A stretch of DNA of 28,065 nucleotides, from NCBI GenBank assembly GCA_003427395.1, contig BFEA01000456.1:561108-589172 (forward strand), read 5' to 3'. Positions 21,901 through 28,065 of this stretch are shown piece after piece. The DNA comes from Chara braunii. Taxonomy: Eukaryota > Streptophyta > Charophyceae > Charales > Characeae. Each line of letters opens with the position of its first letter. The stretch's first letter is position 1. The notes beneath the pieces were generated by a model that saw only the letters and a list, made by a program, of their open reading frames with translations, was not told the origin of the DNA and did no database searches. The position numbers were made by a program, and so were the translations under genes.

Positions 21901-22522
21901 GTAGAACGCGGCCGCACACATGCACCCATAGGACTCAATCAGACTACTAGCTTTGAACTTATGTAATCTGGCGGTCCCTCCACCTAGCAAAGTGTGTTTG
22001 ACCACTTTTCGGTCCTAGTAACATATCCATTGGGAGCTCGTCACTCAGTAGGAACGAGACGCGATGTCTCAGGTCCCCTCCCGCGTACGGGAAACAACAC
22101 TCAACATCCTGGAGGTAGTCATTGACTACCATGCGCTGTTTGTTGGCACAGGTCGACTCCACAGGTCGACTCAGGCGCTGCACTCGCCACCGTAAACGCA
22201 GCCTCTCAACGCACGCGCGACTAATAAAGTTTCGTGTCGAGCAAGTGTCATAATAGGCCCCGGCCTTGCGGCCGCCAATGACAACCTCGCTGACGAACAT
22301 CTCACCCTTAGGGGCTTTGACTAGGGCCGTCCAAGAAGCTAGCGGGTCTGATCTAGACCACTCCACCTCTAGCTCCTCTAAGGATTCAAACACATTCATT
22401 GAACCGAGGCTCGATGGGTCTGAACGTGTTTGTGGGACGATGCTGGAGTCAGTAGCTTGGGCCATCTCTCAAGATGGTGAGGGTGTCTCCACCACCTCGA
22501 CCCTAGCAGGAACAACTACCAT
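18919..22522 (-). pseudogene. pol: pol of element D: protease, RT, RNase H, integrase, chromodomain
   Basis: The frame starts at ATG 22522, two bases after the gag stop and in a different frame. A TGA lies at 22471-22469. The retropepsin-like domain has AYYDTCSTRNFI, in which the usual Gly after Asp-Thr is Cys. A frameshift near 21960-22005 leads into RT with RYFSKIDLKSGYHQ and YLDDIL (21255-21238), then RNase H with TTDASQYGIG, a Glu in YEKELYAV, and Asp in RTDHPALRW and KVADALSRR. Integrase has the His pair in HDATGHFG, CQVC, and the catalytic Asp, Asp and Glu in MDFMD, SDRDVRF and NGQAEQ. A YFGPW block and a chromodomain (VDIDDIVDHRE, then YHVRFRHH and RWFTRDEL) follow. In-frame stops are TGA 20139-20137, TAA 19383-19381 and a TAG near 19268. 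All catalytic residues except the protease Gly are kept, so inactivation looks recent. Confidence 0.93.
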
Positions 22523-22524
22523 TC

Positions 22525-24510
22525 CTACTGGCCCGACGTGTTTCCCGGAGCACTGCCTAAAGTACTGGCAACGTTGCTACCAACGGGATGAGAGGATCCC
22601 AGCACCTGCCCGATCATAGGCGGGATCTTTTCTGTCACCTTCTTATTGCGGCACTTGAATTGGCTGTGGCCATATTGGTCACAACGAATACAGGCCTGCC
22701 GTGAGTAACGGTCTCTCCACACGTCCTCTGTGAGACCCGCTTTCTCCAATGGAGGAGCATTGGGGTCAACTTGACTCCTAGACCGGGAACCTCCACGGCG
22801 TCTACTGGTCGCCTTTCCTTTTTGAGTTACGGCAGCGACCACTCCACGCTCTAAAGTTTCTATGCTCTCCGCCTCTGAACCTACTCCTTCCTGGAAGTGT
22901 TCGTCTACTTCGATAGTAGAACCATCGTTATCGACAAACATTAAGCGTCCCTTCGCCTTCCAGTTAGGAGGCAGTGTCTTCTTTCTCCCATCCGTAGTGG
23001 GTGCCTGTCCATGCCCTATCTTAGCTTCAAGGTCTAGGGCCATCTTGCTTAACAAAGGAAAGTTGTGCATATTGATGTTGACCTCTCTTGCCAACTGGTT
23101 TCTGAGAGGTTGAGAAAAGCATCTCAAGTACGAGGTAAGCAGGAGCTGAGGGTCATAGAGCACCCCTGGGACACAGATCAAACGCTCAACAGCGTCGGTG
23201 GCTTCCCTTACTGACTTGAATTGCCGCGTGTGCAGTGTCAGGATCGCATCAGTGGCCCTTTGGGCCTCCTGAGGATCATGCCACCTTTCTTCCACCATCT
23301 TCAGGAAGTCCTCCAATTTTTGGGAGGCCGCCCAAGCGTGGAAGTCATGACCTTACCCCTGGAGCTGCACTAAACCACTCAACCATCTCGTTGCACTACC
23401 CTCTAGGTAGGAAGCAACCACAAGCACTTCTTCGTGCGGCAAGGTAAGTTTACACCTGACATAGACTGGCACTGACCTCAACCAAGTGTCGAGGTCTTCT
23501 CCTCTCTTGTCCCCTGTGAAGGGTTTCGGAGCAGCGATGGCCGTCTTTGGAACCCACTGTGGTTGTCCCGGTCCCTGCACCACTCCGGGTTGTGGACCCG
23601 GTGATACAGGTTGTTGTGTTAGCTGTTGGGGCTGTGTGCCCTGCGGGTGCGCAGGCTGCGAGACAGCAGGCTGCGTGGTGACGGCAACCTGCGACGGAGT
23701 TTTGATGAACACTGTCTGAACAGGAACCTGCAAACTAGTCCCTGCTGATACCCCTCCTGACAGCGGCATGCCCAGGGAAACGATCGCAACCGATGACGGG
23801 GCTACATATGGGGATACCCCTGTCACCGGTGGGACAGAAAAAGGAGGATATGGCACGGGCCAGGCACCAGGCCCGACTGGTGATGGTACCGCCTGAGCAC
23901 GCCCTGCTAGAACGGCTAGGTTCTGTTGGATATCCTGAAGGATGGTAGTCTGGTGCTCCTGCATATCTATTACTCCTAGCAGGGCCTTCCTAACTACCCT
24001 CACGTCATCATCCATGTGCGTCAGGTCCATCGTCTCTAACTCCTCTATGTCTTCCCCTCTCCGCTGCATCCTGGCTCTTCTTCTAATCATCTTCTCCTTC
24101 TCTGCTTTTATCTCTCCTAATGCCCGCTGTAGCTGTGCCTCCTGCAGGGCTGCCTGCTGGATGGCGACATCCTCTGGGGTCAACACCAATGCCTCGCTTG
24201 CCATAACGCCAGTGGACTGACTCACGGTCTGCACGACCGTTGACCCGACGATACCTGAACTGCTGGCCTGGGAAGTCTGCTGCGCAGAAGTGACCATAGC
24301 GGAAGTGGCCATGGCTGTTGTAGCAGCGGCCTCACTAGAGAAAGCCCTGCTGGCCTCAGCTGCTCTAGCTATCCTCCGCTGCTGCTGCCTCTCCCTAAGC
24401 TGGCGGAACAGAATCCTATCGCCCTCCGGTCCTAAGGACACGTGGGCTATCGGGCGTCTAGCTGATCGCAAGATCCGGTTGTCTAGTGGTGTGTCCTCCC
24501 TGTCGCTCAT
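22525..24510 (-). pseudogene. gag: gag of element D, one in-frame stop
   Basis: Start is ATG 24510 and the terminal stop is TAG 22527-22525, 661 codons before it with a single internal TAA at 23355-23353. About residues 1-170 are charged with an Ala/Gln-rich part and a basic-acidic coiled-coil-like stretch (KAEKEKMIRRRARMQRR). Residues 210-330 are Pro/Gln/Val-rich. The capsid-type domain begins near AAPKPFTGDKRGEDLDTWL and continues past the stop through WRDRYSR. A canonical CCHC zinc knuckle, CIRCDQYGHSQFKC, lies near the C-terminus. Such gag proteins assemble the particle and bind RNA. With one stop only, this is the least damaged gag in the window. The protein is otherwise colinear across the stop. 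Confidence 0.9.
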
Positions 24511-25774
24511 ATGCTACAGCACTGTGCAACGTCTACACTAGGTCACTCAAGATGCCTACCGCAATAGAGTGCACAAACCAATTTAAAATAAATAAATAAT
24601 TAATTGGTGACTATTCCGGAGCAGATACATTCGGGTTCTAACAGGTAAGTCCAGGTTCCTACAAACGAATCTATTTCTAGTTTGACTAGTCCGCAAACAG
24701 AAGCACCAGGAACAATAAACAGTTCTAACTAATGTTGTCTGTCAGATGTCAATGGTTGTACACCTAACTAATCAAAACATAAAACAAGAATCATTTGTGT
24801 GGATAGGACAGCATGGAATTTTCTCGAACTTATCACCTGGAATCAACCCCTCCCTTAGTTCCCCTTAGTATCACTTGACGTCAACGTCCCTGAGCAATCT
24901 AGAGAGCGTCACATGTCTAAAGGTGTGTGTCCGACCCACCCCTGTGCCCCGAGTAACTGCTGAGCTGGCCAGCCCTGCACTGGATTATCCTCCCGTGCAG
25001 CGAGCCTTACAACCATTGGCTGATCCAGAGGCAATTTAACATCCGCCCCCAAGTAACTCCAAGAATTCTTTTACGTCACAGCCGGACGACGATCACAGCC
25101 AATGGTTCCCCTTCCGGTGCTTATTTAAAGACGCCCGGTCTCATCTCCCTCAACGGCTGGCCTGCCCATCAGTACCCATCTACAGCGCAACAGCCGAACA
25201 AAGGACAAGCAGCAAGGCATGCGTGCTCTACTCCCTGTGGGTTGGCATGGTGATCGTGACCCAGTGCTTCGTCCAGGGCCCTTTCAGAAAGTTCCGCCCA
25301 TCTTCTCCCAGATGCTCCACGTGAACATTGCCGACTCTCAAGGTTGAGCGCACTCGACACCTTACAATGAGAGGACTCTCAAGAAGGAACACACAATCTC
25401 ACGGTAAAAAGTGTCGGAGAGGGTAGATAAGGTTAAGAGCAACGTACCTCAAATAGCTGCCCCCAACCACAGAGATAATCTCACCAGATGACCAAATGGC
25501 GATTGCGATGACCAGTCACTGCATCGGCACAACCAGCATTATCTTGTCGTTCCAGCTCAGCATCAATCGCACATTAGATAGTTCTAATCACACTGTCCAG
25601 ACCACAATAACCCCACATAACCTTCCTGGCGATCCCCTCACCTCCTGGGTCGCCTATACACTTGTCTCCACCCTCCTCACTACACACCACTTACGACCAA
25701 ACTCGCCCAGCAGACTGCATGTATGTACCGCATAAGGCAGAAGACAAGCGCCAGATGAGCGCATTCGTACCACA
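24511..25774 (-). other. Leader of element D, about 1.26 kb
   Basis: Sequence between the PBS and gag on the minus strand. It holds a palindromic TGACGTCA at 24876-24883 and an ACGTCA near 25073. No long or conserved frame is present. On the plus strand there is a CCAAT/TATA-like pair, listed separately. Confidence 0.7.
25099..25129 (+). promoter_or_regulatory. CCAAT/TATA-like pair, antisense to element D
   Basis: CCAAT at 25099-25103 and TATTTAAA at 25122-25129 lie in the order and roughly the spacing of a pol II promoter reading to the right. No gene follows on that strand before the LTR, so this may be chance or an antisense promoter. Confidence 0.25.
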
Positions 25775-25786
25775 GCTCCGATACCA
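25775..25786 (-). other. Primer binding site of element D
   Basis: On the minus strand, TGGTATCGGAGC starts three bases after the LTR end (CTTGCA). It differs from the common initiator-Met PBS at one base and equals the site of element C. Confidence 0.8.
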
Positions 25787-25930
25787 AATTGCAAGGAAGA
25801 TAAGCAATAGCGAACTTCAGCAATCAAACAACATCATACATATGAGTCCAGATAGTCGTGACCTCAAACCAACAGCAGAATTGCATCACGAGATTCACCA
25901 AATAAGAACACACCAAGAGTTCATAATTGG

Positions 25931-26121
25931 CAATGCTGAAATAGTCCCATCATCATCAACGAAGAACCAGAGTTGATATCCTATCTGGCGCTCGGCGCCC
26001 AGACTACATGTGGCAGATCCTATCTNCAATGCTGAAATAGTCCCATCATCATCAACGAAGAACCAGAGTTGATATCCTATCTGGCGCTCGGCGCCCAGAC
26101 TACATGTGGCAGATCCTATCT
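25931..26121. repeat. Exact 95-bp duplication around a single N (assembly artefact)
   Basis: 25931-26025 equals 26027-26121, with N at 26026. The other LTR has this segment once. Confidence 0.85.
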
Positions 26122-26761
26122 AGCCTACACTACGATGCCGAAAGATGACGTCAACAGCATTCCCGAAGTATGAGCATCTGGCGACCAATGTCGCACGCTT
26201 CCAGCACCAGGTATGTCTCTCGCTACACTCACAACCTCGTTCCCCAACACACAGATGCCACTAGCACCCAAGGACCACCCTGTGCTTCACCCAGCTTACA
26301 GCAGCGCAACTCGGCTATGGCTGCGTGCTCCTTCCCTGCTCGCCCGTGAGAGCGTAGGCGCCAGCCAGCAAATAGCGCAGCAGCGCTTGCGCAGCATGCA
26401 GCCAGCACCCGAATGCCGAATACGGAGGCAGGCCCTTTGCTATATCAAAGTGGCCTGCCTGCGTGCAGTCCCAGAAAGCTTCCAGTATGCCCCGGTAGCC
26501 TGAGGCCCAACTCGACGAAAACAGGCCTTGGGCCTGAGGTGGTTGCATGTGCCCAACTGCCTTAGGCCTGTGTTTGGCCCAGTACCCGTATCCAGCCCAG
26601 GGCCTGGTTCACATACATTCACACAGGCGGCCCAGGGCCTGGGTTCACTCGACCAACTGGCGCTGCGCAACTNCCTGAATTTCCTTGAGTTGCGCAGAGG
26701 CCGAAATAAGGCCCTGAGGGGCCTCGTCGAGCCTGCGTTCACTTGGGGCGCCCGACAAGCT

Positions 26762-26811
26762 CCCAAAAAGGGGCTGAATGAGGCTCTCCAAAAGGGGCTG
26801 AATGAGGCTCA
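26762..26811. repeat. Tandem duplication of a unit near 24 bp in LTR D
   Basis: AAAAGGGGCTGAATGAGGCTC occurs twice in a row; the left LTR has one copy at 18840-18862. Confidence 0.8.
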
Positions 26812-26830
26812 TAGAGGCAGTGGCCTCGCA

Positions 26831-27386
26831 TTTGCAATTTCTTTGAAATATTTTGAAATTAATCAATCAGAATTTCCTTTTCCTCTTTGAAATTCCTTGA
26901 ATACTCTAGCATTAATCTCTTTTATATATACTCATAATTCCTTCTGAATTTTTCTTGAAATTCCTTTAATTAATTAGTCCATTTCTGAATTTTAAATTCA
27001 TTTGAATTAATTCCTATTTCGAACTTCTTTTCGGATTATTTATTCCCAAATTGCAACGAATTTTTTTTATTTTTTTTTCGTAATTCAAAATATTTTCTTT
27101 TGAAATTCCACATTTTCTTGTAAATAAATTTAAATCTAAATCAGAATCTATTTTTTTTAAATTAATTACGTCTTCAAATATCTCTTCTCCTAAATTTTGT
27201 TCTACGGAACTTCTACCCATATTTTGAATTAATTTCGAATAAATAAAATTCCAAGTCATAATAAATTTATTTACTCAAAATTAATTCCTACTTTCCCTTC
27301 CCCCCCAAACTTATTCCCTTCAAAATCTTGGCAATTATCCTTATTTTGAATTTATTGATAAAGAAATTGTGTCCCCCCATCCCCAC
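26831..27386 (+). other. Leader of C, right of element D
   Basis: AT-rich sequence with GAAATTCC and AATTAATT stretches, ending in a C-rich run just before the gag-like ATG. No gene was seen. Confidence 0.6.
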
Positions 27387-28065
27387 ATGCCACCACGCCA
27401 AGCCAAGAATTCCCAACGCGCCGACGCCGACACCGCTGCTGTTGCGGCCGCCACTGCTGCTGCTGCATCCTCCACATCTGTTCCGACTGCGTCCTCCACC
27501 CCCTCTTCCCCCGACATGGCTCAATCATCCATCAACATGTCTGATCGTCGCTCCGACTCCGTCGACAGCATTGCCCGCGAACTCGCAGGCAATCCGCCAA
27601 CTTCGACCACCACCACCCCGGAACTTGCAACTTTCCTCCGAACGTTGACCGCCCTCCAATCCTCCCTTGACAACATCAACACCACCATGGCCGCCATCTC
27701 CAACCGTGTCACCACGCTCGAGGGAAACACCCCCACCATCACGGTCATCACCACGACCACACCCTCCTCCTCCACACCCCAAACCACCCCCTCCTCCGGA
27801 CAAGCCTCCGCGTCAACCTCCACATCAACATCACCGCCATCTTCATCCACCACTACCTCCACCGTGGCCACTCCACCTCCCCTCTCGCCCAAGGCGAAAA
27901 CCCCCACCGTCACACAGTCATCAACCATCCCCCCCCAATCAAAACCCCTCTTATCCACCTCCACTATCACCTCAACTATCCCCAACTACACTCAGATTAT
28001 CCCACAAGCTGTGTATCCCGCTCCTCTACTACTTCCCCCAAATGCACTCATCCCCACCAACCCCG
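27387..28065 (+). CDS. N-terminal part of gag-like protein of element C, partial
   Basis: ATG 27387 opens a frame with no stop for 226 codons to the window edge. The start is basic (MPPRQAKNSQRAD), followed by an Ala-rich stretch and then about 150 residues dominated by Thr, Ser and Pro. A short helical-looking segment in the middle (ATFLRTLTALQ, then AAISNRVTTLEG) could be a coiled coil. There is no capsid domain or zinc knuckle yet. The position, about 0.5 kb after the element-D insertion and downstream of an LTR, PBS and leader, suggests gag. It is the only uninterrupted candidate retroelement protein here. A host Ser/Thr-rich protein cannot be excluded. Confidence 0.55.
   Translation, partial: MPPRQAKNSQRADADTAAVAAATAAAASSTSVPTASSTPSSPDMAQSSINMSDRRSDSVDSIARELAGNPPTSTTTTPELATFLRTLTALQSSLDNINTTMAAISNRVTTLEGNTPTITVITTTTPSSSTPQTTPSSGQASASTSTSTSPPSSSTTTSTVATPPPLSPKAKTPTVTQSSTIPPQSKPLLSTSTITSTIPNYTQIIPQAVYPAPLLLPPNALIPTNP

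Larger units (their letters stand above)
17880..26830 (-). mobile_element. Chromovirus-type Ty3/gypsy element D, nearly complete
   Basis: The element reads right to left: LTR 26830-25790, PBS 25786-25775, leader, gag 24510-22525, pol 22522-18919, polypurine tract just before the other LTR, and LTR 18881-17880. All enzymatic domains are present and a chromodomain ends pol. The LTRs differ by about 5 in 160 bases compared (around 18160-18320 against 26070-26230), so it is younger than A. Flanks are TTTTG on the left and TTTGC on the right, an imperfect target-site duplication if one T was lost. Five in-frame stops and one frameshift make this copy defective. Confidence 0.93.
25790..26830 (-). 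repeat. 5' LTR of element D (right side)
   Basis: Read on the minus strand it starts TGCGAGGCCACTG (the other LTR has TGTGAGG) and ends CTTCCTTGCA. A TATA-like ATATAGCAAAGG lies around 26434-26445. Compared with the other LTR it has a 13-bp insertion near 26297 and a tandem duplication at 26762-26811, besides the 95-bp artefact. Confidence 0.9.
15650..28065 (+). mobile_element. LTR retrotransposon C, partial, interrupted by element D
   Basis: It comprises an LTR (15650-16131), a PBS, a leader and the N-terminal part of a gag-like ORF at 27387. The leader is split by an assembly gap and by element D. The AT-rich sequences on both sides of D (17445-17879 and 26831-27386) have the same style and a near-matching TTTTG/TTTG junction, which supports one original leader. 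The element leaves the window on the right, so its pol and superfamily cannot be seen. Confidence 0.65.

Overview
This is a eukaryotic nuclear window made almost entirely of nested retrotransposons, with one piece of a non-transposon-looking gene at the left edge. There are no bacterial operons, ribosome binding sites, CRISPR arrays, rRNA or tRNA genes. Chromodomain Ty3/gypsy elements, a plant-like zf-RVT LINE tail and initiator-Met-like primer binding sites suggest a plant-lineage (streptophyte) genome. The general style recalls a charophyte alga such as Chara, but that is an impression and not a result.

Layout. 1-717 (minus): open frame of a Cys/His-rich RING-finger protein running off the left edge. 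767-12078 (plus): Ty3/gypsy element A, with LTRs 767-2204 and 10675-12078, PBS, gag 5151-6675, pol to 10663 and PPT 10662-10674. Its leader carries two secondary insertions: a solo LTR of another family (2381-3480) and a 5'-truncated LINE (about 3563-4657). 12079-15649 (plus): relic B of the same superfamily, with a 5'-truncated LTR carrying a large GA microsatellite, PBS, a leader with twelve 13-bp repeats, and a broken gag fused by deletion to a piece of pol. 15650-28065 (plus): element C, inserted into pol of B. It has an LTR of about 482 bp, a PBS, a low-complexity and then AT-rich leader with an 841-base assembly gap, and the start of a gag-like ORF at 27387 that leaves the window. 17880-26830 (minus): chromovirus D, inserted in the leader of C, with two LTRs, PBS, gag with an intact CCHC knuckle, and pol (protease, RT, RNase H, integrase, chromodomain) interrupted by a few stops and one frameshift.

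Relative ages. The LTRs of A differ by roughly 10 percent over a 120-bp stretch compared by eye, and those of D by about 3 percent over 160 bp, so D is younger than A. All gag-pol copies seen complete are broken by stops or frameshifts, so none looks autonomous as assembled.

Most notable signals: the antisense RING-finger frame; CCACGTCA (bZIP C/G-hybrid box) motifs repeated in the leaders of unrelated elements; a shared non-canonical PBS core TGGTATCGGA; GGCCT/AGGCC dyads in the LTRs; and three exact 95-bp duplications around single N bases, which look like assembly artefacts.
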